Notes: a model not told the origin generated them from the letters alone. Shown: positions 33,335 to 41,969, counted from the stretch's first letter. The stretch: DNA of 64,000 nt from Parafannyhessea umbonata (GCF_900105025.1 NZ_LT629759.1:1116001-1180000); one strand, 5' to 3'. Program-made: numbers and translations.

Positions 33335-35431
33335 CTACACGCCGATGAACTCCGTCTGCTGCGCCTTCTTCGCGGATCGAATGAGGAACTCCTCGTTGTC
33401 CTTTGTTGCCTTCAGACCGCGCACGAGGGCCGTTGCCGCGCGCTCCGTGCTGTTCATGTTGGCGAGCAGGCGACGGATGCCCCAGATGAACGGCTGGAGG
33501 CTCGGGTCGATCAAGAGGTCCTCGTTCCTGGTGCCGGACGCAATGGGGTCGATCGCCGGGAAGACGCGGCGGTCGGCGAGGTCGCGATCGAGCTTGAGCT
33601 CCATGTTGCCCGTGCCCTTGAACTCCTCGAAGATGACCTCGTCCATCTTGGAGCCGGTGTCGACGAGCGCCGAGGCGAGGATCGTGAGCGAGCCGCCGTT
33701 CTCGATGTTGCGTGCCGCGCCGAGGAACTTCTTCGGCGGGTACAGCGCCGCGGAGTCGACGCCGCCCGAGAGGATCCTGCCGGAGGCGGGCGCCGCGAGG
33801 TTGTAGGCGCGGGCGAGCCTCGTGATGGAGTCGAGCACGACCACGACGTCCTCGCCCATCTCGACCAGGCGCTTCGCGTGCTCGATCACAAGCTCGGACA
33901 CGGACGTGTGGTTGGAGGCCGGCATGTCGAACGTGGACGCGACGACCTCGCCCCTGATGGAGCGCTCCATGTCCGTGACCTCCTCCGGGCGCTCGTCCAC
34001 GAGCAGGCAGAACAGGTGGACCTCCGGGTTGTTGGCGGCGATGGACTGGCAGATCTTCTTCAGGACCGTGGTCTTGCCGGCCTTGGGGGGCGACACGATG
34101 AGGCCGCGCTGGCCCTTGCCGATGGGAGCGACCAGGTCGATGGCGCGACCGGTGATGGAGTCCTTGCCGTGCTCCATAACGAGGCGCTCGTTGGGATAGA
34201 TGGGCGTGAGGTCGCGGAAGCGCGGGCGAGATTTCATCTCCTCCGGCGCGCGGCCGTTGATGGTCTCGATCGCGTGCAGCGGCGGGTACTTGTTGCCGGC
34301 TTTCGCGGGCGCGACGCTGCCCTTGACGCGGTCGCCCGGACGCAGGCCAAACTGCCTGATCATCTGCTGGTGCACGAAGGCGTCGGAGTCGCCGGCCATG
34401 TAGTTGCCCGTGCGGACGTACGCGTAGCCCTCGTTCTGGAACTCGAGGACGCCCTCCACCGGCCTGAAGCCCTCCGCAAGCGCAGCGGCCTCGTACACGG
34501 ACTCCGCGAGGTCCTTCTTGCGCAGGCCAACGTAGTCGATCCCCAGCTCGGCAGCCTTCTTGCGAAGCTCGGCCACCTTCATCTGGGCGACGTCGTCGCG
34601 CGAGAGCGTGGGCTCGACGTTCTGCTCGCGCTGGTTGCCCTTGCGGTTGCGACGGCGCTGGTTTCGGCCCTGCCTCTGGTTGTTGTCGCGGCCAGCGTTG
34701 CCGTTTCCGCCAGACCCGGCCTCGGAGCGGCCGTTGTGGCGCCTGCGGCGTCGTCCGCCGTGCTCCTCGCGCTCGTCCTCGCGCTCGTCACGCGCGTCCT
34801 TCTCGCCTGCGTCGCGGGTAGCGGGCTTCGCCTCTGCCGACGCCTGGTCCGCGCCCTCGTGTGCCGCACGTTCCTCGTCGGCATGGGCGGCGGCATCCGC
34901 CTCGGCAAGCGTCGTGGCCGGCGCGCCCAAGAGCCCCACCGTCGCGGGCAGCGGCTCCTGCTGGGGCGCCACCTCGGCCTTGTGCTCCGCGGCGTCCTCC
35001 GCCGCCTTCGGCCTCCTGCCACGGCGGCGCGGCTTCGGCGCCTCGCCCTCGGCCTGAGCCTCTGCCTGAGCGCCCTCGGCCTGCCCCTGCTGGGACTCCG
35101 CCTTGCGCGGACGTCCGCGGCGACGTGCGGGCTTCTTATCCGCCTCGGGGGCGTCGCCCTCCGTCGCCTGGCCGCTGTCCTCGTCCGCGGACCTCGGCTG
35201 CTCGCCCTCCGCGGGCGCCTTCTTCGCAGCGCGCCTCCGCGTCGTGCGCTTGGGCTTCTCGCCCTCTGACGCCTGCGCGGAGCCCTCAGAGGCGGCCGTT
35301 GGCTGGGCGTCCTCCTCCGCGGTCTTCTTCGTGACGCGCCTGCGGCGCCGCGGCTTCTCCTCGCCGGGCTGTGCCGCCGCCTCGCCCTCTTGCGGGGTGG
35401 GCATGCTGGTGGGCTGGTTGTCTTCCTCCAT
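33335..35431 (-). CDS. rho: Transcription termination factor Rho with long basic N-terminal extension
   Basis: The 698-aa product contains the whole Rho hexamer helicase from about residue 275 on: N-terminal SAP-like helices, cold-shock RNA-binding fold, Walker A PPKAGKTT (448-455) and Walker B VVVLDSITRLARAYN. Residues 1-275 are disordered and Lys/Arg/Glu/Ala-rich with two AT-hook-like cores, RRRGRPRK (103-110) and RRRGRRPK (135-142), followed by an Arg/Asn/Gly-rich stretch. Such extensions are known in actinobacterial Rho (Micrococcus, Mycobacterium) and widen RNA binding. The start at 35431 has AAAGG upstream. A promoter lies at 35603-35630. Confidence 0.96.
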   Translation of the reverse strand: MEEDNQPTSMPTPQEGEAAAQPGEEKPRRRRRVTKKTAEEDAQPTAASEGSAQASEGEKPKRTTRRRAAKKAPAEGEQPRSADEDSGQATEGDAPEADKKPARRRGRPRKAESQQGQAEGAQAEAQAEGEAPKPRRRGRRPKAAEDAAEHKAEVAPQQEPLPATVGLLGAPATTLAEADAAAHADEERAAHEGADQASAEAKPATRDAGEKDARDEREDEREEHGGRRRRRHNGRSEAGSGGNGNAGRDNNQRQGRNQRRRNRKGNQREQNVEPTLSRDDVAQMKVAELRKKAAELGIDYVGLRKKDLAESVYEAAALAEGFRPVEGVLEFQNEGYAYVRTGNYMAGDSDAFVHQQMIRQFGLRPGDRVKGSVAPAKAGNKYPPLHAIETINGRAPEEMKSRPRFRDLTPIYPNERLVMEHGKDSITGRAIDLVAPIGKGQRGLIVSPPKAGKTTVLKKICQSIAANNPEVHLFCLLVDERPEEVTDMERSIRGEVVASTFDMPASNHTSVSELVIEHAKRLVEMGEDVVVVLDSITRLARAYNLAAPASGRILSGGVDSAALYPPKKFLGAARNIENGGSLTILASALVDTGSKMDEVIFEEFKGTGNMELKLDRDLADRRVFPAIDPIASGTRNEDLLIDPSLQPFIWGIRRLLANMNSTERAATALVRGLKATKDNEEFLIRSAKKAQQTEFIGV

Positions 35432-35602
35432 TAAGGACCTTTCTAAAGTCTCCTTGCGCGACCGCAGCCTCGGTGGGGTTAGAGCCCAAACGCAGGCAGA
35501 CACGCCACCTCAGTGCTCCTGAGGCCTGCCTTGCTTGGCTCCGTTTAAGTGGTGAGGCTTGTGCGCGAGATAAAGAATGCGACCATGCGCAAATTCGGCT
35601 TC

Positions 35603-35630
35603 ACTATACCATTTCCCCCGCGAAACACAA
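35603..35630 (-). promoter_or_regulatory. Promoter of rho
   Basis: On the leftward strand TTGTGT (complement of 35625-35630) and TATAGT (complement of 35603-35608) are 16 bp apart. Confidence 0.55.
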
Positions 35631-35744
35631 CCTCGACAACCCGTTTTGCGCAACGGAATTCCCCGCATGCGCACATGGGGGCACCCATGCCCACCCAGGC
35701 GGACGAGAAGAACGCGGCATCGTGGCTGAGGCTGCGCGCAAAGA

Positions 35745-35769
35745 GCGGGGCCCCCCGAAAGGACCCCGC
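35745..35769 (-). terminator. Terminator after the tandem winged-helix regulator gene
   Basis: Arms GCGGGG (35745-35750) and CCCCGC (35764-35769) extend inward with C-G pairs and are followed on the leftward strand by TCTTTG. Confidence 0.6.
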
Positions 35770-35811
35770 ACCTCCGTACCCGTTTCGCTTTTCTGCCGCC
35801 CGGCGCCTTGC

Positions 35812-36486
35812 CTACTCCGACTTGAGCCTGCGGCGGCGCCTCACGACCAGCTCGCCTATCCGGCTCGCGAATTCGCGCGCGGCGGCACCGCCCTTCTCGG
35901 TCAGCCCCACGTGAAAGCCGTGCCGGCTGTCGCCGATCCTCTGCACGTAGCCGTCGCCCTCGAGCGCGGCCACTGACATCGAGACCGTCGGCTGCAGCAG
36001 CCCAAGGGCATCCACCAGCGCGCTGATGGTGTGCGCATTCCCGTCCAGCACGTAGATGCCAAGCAGGATGAGCTCGCTCGCATCGCAGTTCAGGGAACCC
36101 ATGGCATCCACGTACGCGCGGATGCGGCTTGCAGTGGTGCGCGAGAGCGGCTCCTGGGGACGGATGGCCGATCGCGTTGCCTCGCACAGCCTGTCCGCCA
36201 CCGTGAGCCCCTTGCACGAGATGGTGCAGAAGATGTTGCGCTTGTCGTCGGAGCCCTGCTCGCGCTCGATGAGGCCCATCGACGCGAGGTGCTTTGTCCT
36301 GTGCGTCATCGTGGGGCGCAGGACGTGCTGGTAATCCGCAATGTCCGACGTACGCATCCCGCCTTCGCAGTTCGCAAGCCTGCAAAGGATCGAAAACTCG
36401 GAGAAGGACAGCCTCTCGGGCTTGTCGGCATGCTGCCTAACGAGGTTGTACGCTTTGCGGATTGACAAGTATTCTCGTGCGTCCAT
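35812..36486 (-). CDS. MarR-type regulator with two winged-helix domains
   Basis: The 224-aa product contains two DNA-binding-like modules. The first (about residues 20-100) has a MarR pattern with LSFSEFSILCRLAN, TSDIADYQHVLRPTMTHRTKHL and the wing GLIEREQGSDDKRN. The second (about 130-210) repeats it: SALVDALGLLQPTVSMSVAALEGDGYVQRIGDSRHGFH (read in parts), then LTEKGGAAA. A typical MarR protein is about 150 residues with one domain. The start at 36486 is preferred to a GTG at 36525, though both ribosome sites are weak. An inverted repeat TTAAG-N13-CTTAA lies within the probable promoter, which suggests autoregulation. Confidence 0.8.
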   Translation of the reverse strand: MDAREYLSIRKAYNLVRQHADKPERLSFSEFSILCRLANCEGGMRTSDIADYQHVLRPTMTHRTKHLASMGLIEREQGSDDKRNIFCTISCKGLTVADRLCEATRSAIRPQEPLSRTTASRIRAYVDAMGSLNCDASELILLGIYVLDGNAHTISALVDALGLLQPTVSMSVAALEGDGYVQRIGDSRHGFHVGLTEKGGAAAREFASRIGELVVRRRRRLKSE

Positions 36487-36610
36487 GTGAGACCTACAGC
36501 TCTCTGTATCGCTTACTTGCTGCACTCGCCTATGGAGAGGTGCGCCCCACCTCGGCCGATGGGACGCACCTCGCGCATGGGCCTTCTCATGCCCACACGA
36601 TACAACATGA

Positions 36611-36638
36611 AATTAAGCGGCGAACGAAAACTTAACAA
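36611..36638 (-). promoter_or_regulatory. Probable promoter/operator of the tandem winged-helix gene
   Basis: On the leftward strand TTGTTA (complement of 36633-36638) and TTAATT (complement of 36611-36616) are 16 bp apart. The arms TTAAG (36613-36617) and CTTAA (36631-36635) overlap both boxes, where a repressor would block RNA polymerase. A second palindrome, GTAACGTTAC, is at 36647-36656. Confidence 0.45.
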
Positions 36639-36698
36639 TCGTGCCCGTAACGTTACCAACTAGAAAGATTCGTACGGCAACGTCGCGCGCGCATTTGC

Positions 36699-38543
36699 CT
36701 ACATCACGTCCGGCGCGGACACGCCGATGAGCTTGAGCGCGACCTCGAGGTTGATGCGGACGGCGTCGCACGCGACGAGACGGGCCTTCGAGACCTCGGG
36801 GTCGACGGGACGGCCCTCGCTCGGAAGGACCTGGCAGTTCGCGTAGAAGCCGTGGAACGCACCAGCGAGCTCCTCCGCGAAGTGCGTCAGACGGAACGGC
36901 GCGCGGTCGCGCGCGCAACCAGCCACGAGGTCCGGGAACTCGGAGATCTTGCGTGCAAGCGCAGCCTCGGTCGGGTCGGTCAGCAGCGACAGGTCAGCAG
37001 AGTCGCCGATTGCCTTCTGGGCGACCTTCTCCATGCCAAGCTCGAGTGCCTCGTCCTCGCTCACGCCGGCGGCCTTGCGCAGGATGGAGCAGACGCGTGC
37101 GTGCGCGTACTGGACGTAGTACACGGGGTTCGTGTTGTTGCGCTGCTTCACGGCCTCGATGTCGAAGTCGATGGTCTGGTTCGAGGACTTGGACACGAGG
37201 GTGTAACGCGTCGCGTCAACGCCTACCTCGTCGATGAGCTCCTGGAAGGTGATCATCGTGCCCTTGCGCTTGGACATGCGGACGGGCTCGCCGTTCCTCA
37301 GCAGGTTGACGAACTGGCCGAGGTCGACCTCGAACTTCCCGGGATAGCCAAGGGCGTCGCACACGTTCGTGACGCGGGCGATGTAGCCGTGGTGATCGGC
37401 GCCCCACAGGTCGATGGAGTAATCGTCACGCTGGAACTTGTTCCAGTGGTAGGCGACGTCGGACGCGAAGTAGGTGTACTCGCCGTTCGACTTGATGAGG
37501 ACGCGGTCCTTGTCGTCGCCAAGGGCGGTCGACTTGAACCACAGGGCGCCGTCGTCGGTCTTGTACAGGTAGCCCATCTTGTCGAGCTTGTTGAACGCGC
37601 GGTCGACCTGAGAGGTGCCGGACTCGTCCTTCACGTAGAGCGAGCGCTCCGAGAACCACAGGTCAAACGGGCAGCGGACCTCGTCGCACGTCGCCTTGAT
37701 GCGAGCGAGCATGGACTTGTAGCTGCGCTCGCGGAACTGCTCCAGGGAGTCCTCAACGGGCACGTCCACCCACTTGTCGCCGTCGGACGCGACGAACTCG
37801 CGCGCGATGTCCACGATGTAGTCGCCGCCATAGGAGTTCCCGCCGAGCTCCTCGTTGAAGGCGTCCATGTACGGGTGGGTCTCGGGACGCTCGTCGTCCT
37901 CGTCCTCGACGTAGGCCTGGCGGTCAGCGAGCAGCTTGTCGTGCGCGGCATCCAGGTCGCATCCGTCCTCGCGCATGATCTCCTCGAGCTGCAGGTAGCG
38001 CCTCTGGACGGAGCGTCCGAACACGTCCATCTGCGAGCCGTGGTCGTTGATGTAGTACTCGCGGTCCACGTGGTAGCCCGTGAAGTCGAACACGTTGCAC
38101 ATGGAGTCGCCGAGCGCAGCCCAGCGGCCATGGCCCACGTGCAGGGGACCGGTCGGGTTCGCAGAGATGAACTCGTAGTTCAGCTTCAGGCCGTGGCCAA
38201 GGTCGCTCCTGCCCCAGTCGGCACCCTTCTCGCGCACCTCCTGCAGCACCTCGTTGTTCGCGGAGGCGTTCAGGTAGAAGTTGATGAAGCCGGGACCTGC
38301 GACCTCCACCTTAGAGACGGCGCTGCTCTGCGGCATGTGGGCGACAATCGCCTGCGCGATCTTTGCGGGGGCCATGTGGGCAAGGCGTGCGGAGCGCATC
38401 GCGACGGTGGTGCTCCAGTCGCCGTTGGTCGTGTCGGCGGGACGCTCGACGCCGAGCTCCTTCACCTCGAACTCCGGCAGGTCGCCTGCGGACTGCGCCG
38501 CGGCGATCGCCTGCTTGACAAGCTCCTCTATGGTCTCCGGCAT
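36699..38543 (-). CDS. argS: Arginyl-tRNA synthetase
   Basis: The 614-aa product charges tRNA-Arg. The N-terminal Add-1 domain binds the D-loop, the HIGH-type motif is HVGH (135-138) in NPTGPLHVGHGR, and the KMSK-type loop is RMSKRKG. The C-terminal helical domain contacts the anticodon. AAGGAG precedes the ATG at 38543. A hairpin GAGTGCC/GGCACTC (38594-38619) lies in the upstream gap next to the presumed promoter. Confidence 0.97.
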   Translation of the reverse strand: MPETIEELVKQAIAAAQSAGDLPEFEVKELGVERPADTTNGDWSTTVAMRSARLAHMAPAKIAQAIVAHMPQSSAVSKVEVAGPGFINFYLNASANNEVLQEVREKGADWGRSDLGHGLKLNYEFISANPTGPLHVGHGRWAALGDSMCNVFDFTGYHVDREYYINDHGSQMDVFGRSVQRRYLQLEEIMREDGCDLDAAHDKLLADRQAYVEDEDDERPETHPYMDAFNEELGGNSYGGDYIVDIAREFVASDGDKWVDVPVEDSLEQFRERSYKSMLARIKATCDEVRCPFDLWFSERSLYVKDESGTSQVDRAFNKLDKMGYLYKTDDGALWFKSTALGDDKDRVLIKSNGEYTYFASDVAYHWNKFQRDDYSIDLWGADHHGYIARVTNVCDALGYPGKFEVDLGQFVNLLRNGEPVRMSKRKGTMITFQELIDEVGVDATRYTLVSKSSNQTIDFDIEAVKQRNNTNPVYYVQYAHARVCSILRKAAGVSEDEALELGMEKVAQKAIGDSADLSLLTDPTEAALARKISEFPDLVAGCARDRAPFRLTHFAEELAGAFHGFYANCQVLPSEGRPVDPEVSKARLVACDAVRINLEVALKLIGVSAPDVM

Positions 38544-38666
38544 ACTGGCTCCTTCTCCTTTGGGTTGAGACACATTTTGTGGATAGTCTAGCAGAGTGCC
38601 ACACCCGTGTGCGGCACTCCAAAAAAGGCAACGTTCATGTAACGACTTTGCCAGGCGAGAAGGACG

Positions 38667-40148
38667 CTACCTCCGGCCCGAGTCCCTGAGCTCGGCCCGG
38701 GCAAGGTCGCTCCTGAGCCTCGCGAGTCCGCGCTCGAGTCCCACGGGGTAGATCTGCGGGTTGAGGAAGCGCCTCACGGACGGGTCCAGGTGCATGAGCG
38801 CCTCGCGGCAGCGGGACTTCGCCTGCTCGATGGTGTCCGGTTCCTTGGTGCGCGCGCCCTTCTCCACCAGCTGCTCCATCAGCTCGCGGGGGGTGCCGCC
38901 GCTCACGTCGTACGTCGTGAGCTCGTCCAGCACGTCCACGATGGTCGCGTCGTCGCCGCCTGCCACGGAGTCGTCCACGATCATGTCTCCCATGGGGCAG
39001 CCGGCCTCGTCGTAGTAGCGGCGGATGTGCTGCACGCCGGGAATCGTGCGCTTGTACGCCATCTCGCTCAGCTTGATGACCGGGTCCCACGGATCGTCGG
39101 GCGTCGCCCTCGTGGCCGAGAGCTTGTAAACACCGCCGAGCGAGGGCTGCGGGTCGCACGTCGCGAGCTTCGTGCCCACGCCGAACGAGTCTATGGGCGC
39201 ACCCTGCGCAAACAGCGACTGGATGGTGTACTCGTCCAGGTCGTTCGATACGGAGATCTTCACGTAGTCAAGACCCGCCTCGTCAAACGCGGCGCGCGTC
39301 TCCTTCGAGAGCTTCGCAAGGTCGCCGGAGTCTATGCGGATGGCGGCCAGGCGCTCGCCGGCCTGCTCCATCTCCTTCGCGACGGTGATCGCGTTCCTGA
39401 TGCCCTGGTGCACGTCGTACGTGTCCAGCAGCAGCACGCAGTTCTTCGGGCTCGTCCTCGCGAACGCGCGGAACGCGTCGAGCTCGGTCGGGAACGCCAT
39501 CACCCACGAGTGGGCGTGCGTGCCGAAGACGGGGATGCCGTAGATCTTGCCGGCAAGCACGTTCGAGGTGGAGCTGGCGCCGCCGATGTACGAGGCGCGT
39601 GCAACGGCCAAGCCTCCGTCCGGCCCCTGCGCGCGGCGCAGGCCAAAGTCGGACACGGGGTGGCCCTCCGCCGCGTGGACCACGCGCGCCGTCTTCGTCG
39701 CGACGAGCGTCTGGAAGTTCACGAGGTTCAGAAGCGCGGTCTCAAGCAGCTGACAGTCGATCAGCGGACCCTCGACCCTCACCATGGGCTCGCGCGGGAA
39801 CACGAGCTCCCCCTCGGGAATGGCCCACACGGAGACCCTCATGCGGAAGTCTCGCAGGTACCTCAGGAAGCCCTCCTTGAACATGGGGCCTCCCCCCGGG
39901 GCCTGCACACCGGCGAGGTACTCGATCGCATCGTCCTCGAACACGAAGTTCTCCACGAGGTCCGCGATCTGCCCCATGCCGCACGCCACCGCGTAGCCGC
40001 CGCCAAACGGCGCGTCGCGGAAGAACACGTTGAAGCACCCTTCGGCGTCCGCGAGTCCCGACTCCCAGAACCCCTGCGCCATCGTCAGCTCGTACAGGTC
40101 GGTGTTAAGCGCCACGTCTGTCGGCTTGGTCGCGTCCGTCAGTGCCAT
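38667..40148 (-). CDS. pncB: Nicotinate phosphoribosyltransferase
   Basis: The 493-aa product joins nicotinate and PRPP to form nicotinate mononucleotide in the NAD salvage pathway. The motif FGLRRAQGPDGG and the following ARASYIGGASSTSN are hallmarks of this family. GGAGGAG stands before the ATG at 40148; an upstream in-frame extension overlaps the tail of the preceding gene and is rejected. It follows the small tail-anchored gene by 82 bp on the same strand. Confidence 0.95.
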   Translation of the reverse strand: MALTDATKPTDVALNTDLYELTMAQGFWESGLADAEGCFNVFFRDAPFGGGYAVACGMGQIADLVENFVFEDDAIEYLAGVQAPGGGPMFKEGFLRYLRDFRMRVSVWAIPEGELVFPREPMVRVEGPLIDCQLLETALLNLVNFQTLVATKTARVVHAAEGHPVSDFGLRRAQGPDGGLAVARASYIGGASSTSNVLAGKIYGIPVFGTHAHSWVMAFPTELDAFRAFARTSPKNCVLLLDTYDVHQGIRNAITVAKEMEQAGERLAAIRIDSGDLAKLSKETRAAFDEAGLDYVKISVSNDLDEYTIQSLFAQGAPIDSFGVGTKLATCDPQPSLGGVYKLSATRATPDDPWDPVIKLSEMAYKRTIPGVQHIRRYYDEAGCPMGDMIVDDSVAGGDDATIVDVLDELTTYDVSGGTPRELMEQLVEKGARTKEPDTIEQAKSRCREALMHLDPSVRRFLNPQIYPVGLERGLARLRSDLARAELRDSGRR

Positions 40149-40230
40149 TGCGGTCTCCTCCGTCTTGGTTGTCCCATGACATAGTCCAACGACAGAAGGG
40201 TACCACTCACGGGGCAAACGGGTCCGCACG

Positions 40231-40545
40231 TTAGCGGCCCAGCGTCATCACCAGCACGATGGCAACCGCGATGACCGCGAGGGCGAGAAGGACCACCTTC
40301 TGTCCCGTCGGCATCCTCAGGTCGTCGTCGGGCTCCATGAGCTTCGCGTTCCTCTCGCGTAGCTCCCGTGCCCTCCGGTCCTTCTCGGCCTCCGCGCGCG
40401 TGCGCTCCTGCTCCGCCTTCAGCCTCTTAAGCTCCGCACGCTCGCGCTGGGTCCGCTGCGCCTCCTCGCGACGCGCCTTCTCGGCTCGCAGCTCCTCGAG
40501 CTCCCTGCGCTCGTCGTCGCTCAGTCCGCCGTTCTCTGCAGCCAT
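40231..40545 (-). CDS. Small tail-anchored coiled-coil protein, function unknown
   Basis: The 104-aa product is not recognised. Residues 8-75 are almost purely charged (E, R, K, A) and should form a long coiled coil. Residues 84-101 (VVLLALAVIAVAIVLVMT) are a single C-terminal membrane span, so it is probably a tail-anchored protein facing the cytoplasm. GAGGAG lies five bases before the ATG. It starts 55 bp after the radical SAM gene on the same strand, and a motif copy (40590-40598) lies in that gap. Confidence 0.65.
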   Translation of the reverse strand: MAAENGGLSDDERRELEELRAEKARREEAQRTQRERAELKRLKAEQERTRAEAEKDRRARELRERNAKLMEPDDDLRMPTGQKVVLLALAVIAVAIVLVMTLGR

Positions 40546-40600
40546 GTCTGCTCCTCGCTCACAGACCGCCCTCGGGCGGCCGCCTCGTCCTTCTCGCCCG

Positions 40601-41572
40601 CTATGCGCGCGCCGTGGGCTCGTGTCCGTCTTCGCCGCAAAGCTCCGGTCCCTCGACGCCCGTCGCGTCGAACGCCGGGACGAAGCTCTCGGACACCGTG
40701 CCACCCTGCTGCCACCACATGCGCTCGAACCCAAGCTCGTCCGCGTGGTCGAGCACGGCCTCGTACTCCTCGTCCGTCACGGCGCGCGCCAGGTCTCCCC
40801 CGGCCAGCCTGCACCCCTCGTTCGGCGTGTACTGGTTCATGACCGAGAGGTCCACGTCGTTGCCGCACAGCTCCCACACGCGGTCCAGTACCGCAAGCGA
40901 GTCCTGCACGTGCCCCGGCAACACCAGGTGTCTCACGATGATGCCACGCCGCATGATGCCGCGTGCGTCCTCGCTGCGACCGCCTGCCGCCCTCACGGCG
41001 GCGAGCATCTTAAGAAGCGCCTCCTCCGCCCTCTGGGGGTAGTCCGGCACCGCGGAAAGTGACCCGGACACGAGGCCCGACGCGTACTTGAAGTCCGTGA
41101 GCCATATGTCGACAACGTCGGACATGGCCTGCACGACCTCGGCGTTCTCGTAGCCAGAGGTGTTGCATACAATCGGCAGGTCCATGCCATGGGCCTTCGC
41201 CTCGAGCACCGCTTTCCTCACGTGCGGGGCAAAGTGCATCGGCGTCACGAGGTTAATGTTGTTCGCGCCCTGGTCCTTCAGCTCGAGCATCATCTGGGCA
41301 AGGCGCGCGGTTGTGACCTCGAGCCCGAAACCCTCCTGCGATATCTCGTGGTTCTGGCAGAACACGCACCTCAGCGGGCATCCCGTGAAGAAGATCGCCC
41401 CGGAGCCGGACTCCCCCGATATGGGCGGCTCCTCCCAAAAGTGGAGCGCGCTCCTTGCGACCCTCAGCGTGGCCGACGCACCGCAGAGACCGGCGCGCCC
41501 GGAAGACCTGCGCGCATGGCACCTCCTCGGGCACAGCTCGCAGCTGTCGTACATGCCAAAGCCGATTTCCAT
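40601..41572 (-). CDS. Radical SAM protein, PflX/COG1313 family
   Basis: The 323-aa product has the radical SAM cluster motif CPLRCVFC (Cys65, Cys69, Cys72) after the family phrase SGSGAIFFTG. A second, N-terminal cysteine set (CELCPRRCHA, then GLCGA, Cys11-Cys30) is typical of COG1313, distant relatives of pyruvate formate-lyase activase. The role is unknown; no glycyl-radical enzyme gene is near. The ATG at 41572 follows AGGA by four bases; a longer frame runs through tRNA-Ala and its terminator and is rejected. It lies 15 bases after that terminator, so expression depends on read-through or an internal promoter. Confidence 0.88.
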   Translation of the reverse strand: MEIGFGMYDSCELCPRRCHARRSSGRAGLCGASATLRVARSALHFWEEPPISGESGSGAIFFTGCPLRCVFCQNHEISQEGFGLEVTTARLAQMMLELKDQGANNINLVTPMHFAPHVRKAVLEAKAHGMDLPIVCNTSGYENAEVVQAMSDVVDIWLTDFKYASGLVSGSLSAVPDYPQRAEEALLKMLAAVRAAGGRSEDARGIMRRGIIVRHLVLPGHVQDSLAVLDRVWELCGNDVDLSVMNQYTPNEGCRLAGGDLARAVTDEEYEAVLDHADELGFERMWWQQGGTVSESFVPAFDATGVEGPELCGEDGHEPTARA

Positions 41573-41587
41573 CCAGTCCTCGCATAC

Positions 41588-41616
41588 AAAAAAGCCCGGA
41601 TGCAATGCATCCGGGC
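41588..41616 (-). terminator. Terminator after tRNA-Ala
   Basis: Arms GCCCGGATGC (41594-41603) and GCATCCGGGC (41607-41616) with an AAT loop, then TTTTTT on the leftward strand (complement of 41588-41593). Confidence 0.85.
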
Positions 41617-41628
41617 ACTGGTTCCAAA

Positions 41629-41704
41629 TGGTGGAGATGAAGGGATTCGAACCCTCGGCCTCTGCCTTGCGAAGGCAGCGCTCTCCCAGCTGAGCTACAT
41701 CCCC
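41629..41704 (-). tRNA. tRNA-Ala (anticodon CGC)
   Basis: Acceptor arms GGGGATG and CATCTCC (one G-T pair), anticodon loop TTCGCAA (CGC), T-loop GGTTCGAATCC and an encoded CCA. It has its own promoter (41726-41754) and terminator. Confidence 0.95.
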
Positions 41705-41725
41705 AGAGCAATTCGCGCAAGAAGT

Positions 41726-41754
41726 ATTGTTGCAAGAACCCAAGTCTGTGTCAA
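41726..41754 (-). promoter_or_regulatory. Promoter of tRNA-Ala
   Basis: A consensus TTGACA (complement of 41749-41754) and AACAAT (complement of 41726-41731) are 17 bp apart; the start would fall about 15 bases before the tRNA. Confidence 0.75.
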
Positions 41755-41795
41755 CCCTAAATCTCGAACGTTTTTCTCGTCATATTCTCGGCAAG

Positions 41796-41963
41796 AAAAA
41801 GTCGCCCCCTGCGGTTGCGAAATGAACCCACCTCTCTCAGGTGGGTGCCCTCGTCGTCTGTTCCAGCTTCCTCAGCAACGGAGGATGCCTGTACTGGGAA
41901 CGATATGTGGGCTCCCTCAAAACGCTTGTCGGTTCACCCAATTGTGTCCGCAGGGGAACGACA
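41796..41963 (-). ncRNA. ssrS: Probable 6S RNA
   Basis: On the leftward strand a transcript of about 168 bases would start with GTCGTTCCCCTGCGG. Its ends pair: GTCG/CGAC (41959-41962 with 41801-41804) and a nine-pair stem (41948-41956 with 41806-41814). A large unpaired middle follows, with a hairpin on its 3' side (ACCCACC/GGTGGGT, 41826-41846), then an apical stem GTTCC/GGAAC (41860-41864 with 41897-41901) capped by TCCTC/GAGGA. The closing stem is followed directly by TTTTT (complement of 41796-41800). A closing stem, open bubble with a 3'-side hairpin and apical stem is the 6S layout. TATAGT (complement of 41970-41975) gives a start near 41963. The family is inferred from structure only. 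Confidence 0.65.
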
Positions 41964-41969
41964 CCTATG

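Larger units (their letters stand above)
35432..35811 (-). other. rho leader region and rho-marR intergenic
   Basis: These 380 bases hold a predicted rho leader of about 165 bases containing a CCTCAG/CTGAGG hairpin, the rho promoter (35603-35630) and the terminator of the downstream-facing regulator gene (35745-35769). A variant interspersed motif, GGACGAGAAGAACGC, lies near 35701-35715. No additional gene was seen. A long leader would fit the known habit of rho genes being autoregulated. Confidence 0.5.

Noticed and set aside
35812-36525. Frameshifted fusion of two separate MarR genes
   Set aside because: The frame is continuous with no internal stop or ribosome site between the two modules, so a real tandem protein is more likely.
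38594-38619. CIRCE heat-shock operator before argS
   Set aside because: The arms GAGTGCC and GGCACTC are in the opposite order to CIRCE (GCACTC-N9-GAGTGC).
41573-41743. N-terminal extension of the radical SAM protein
   Set aside because: It would be translated from the tRNA-Ala gene and its terminator, and a good family-like start exists at 41572.
41801-41962. Structured RNA read rightward, as a leader of the TagO/WecA gene
   Set aside because: The T-run and the TATAGT box both fit leftward transcription; no rightward promoter precedes it.
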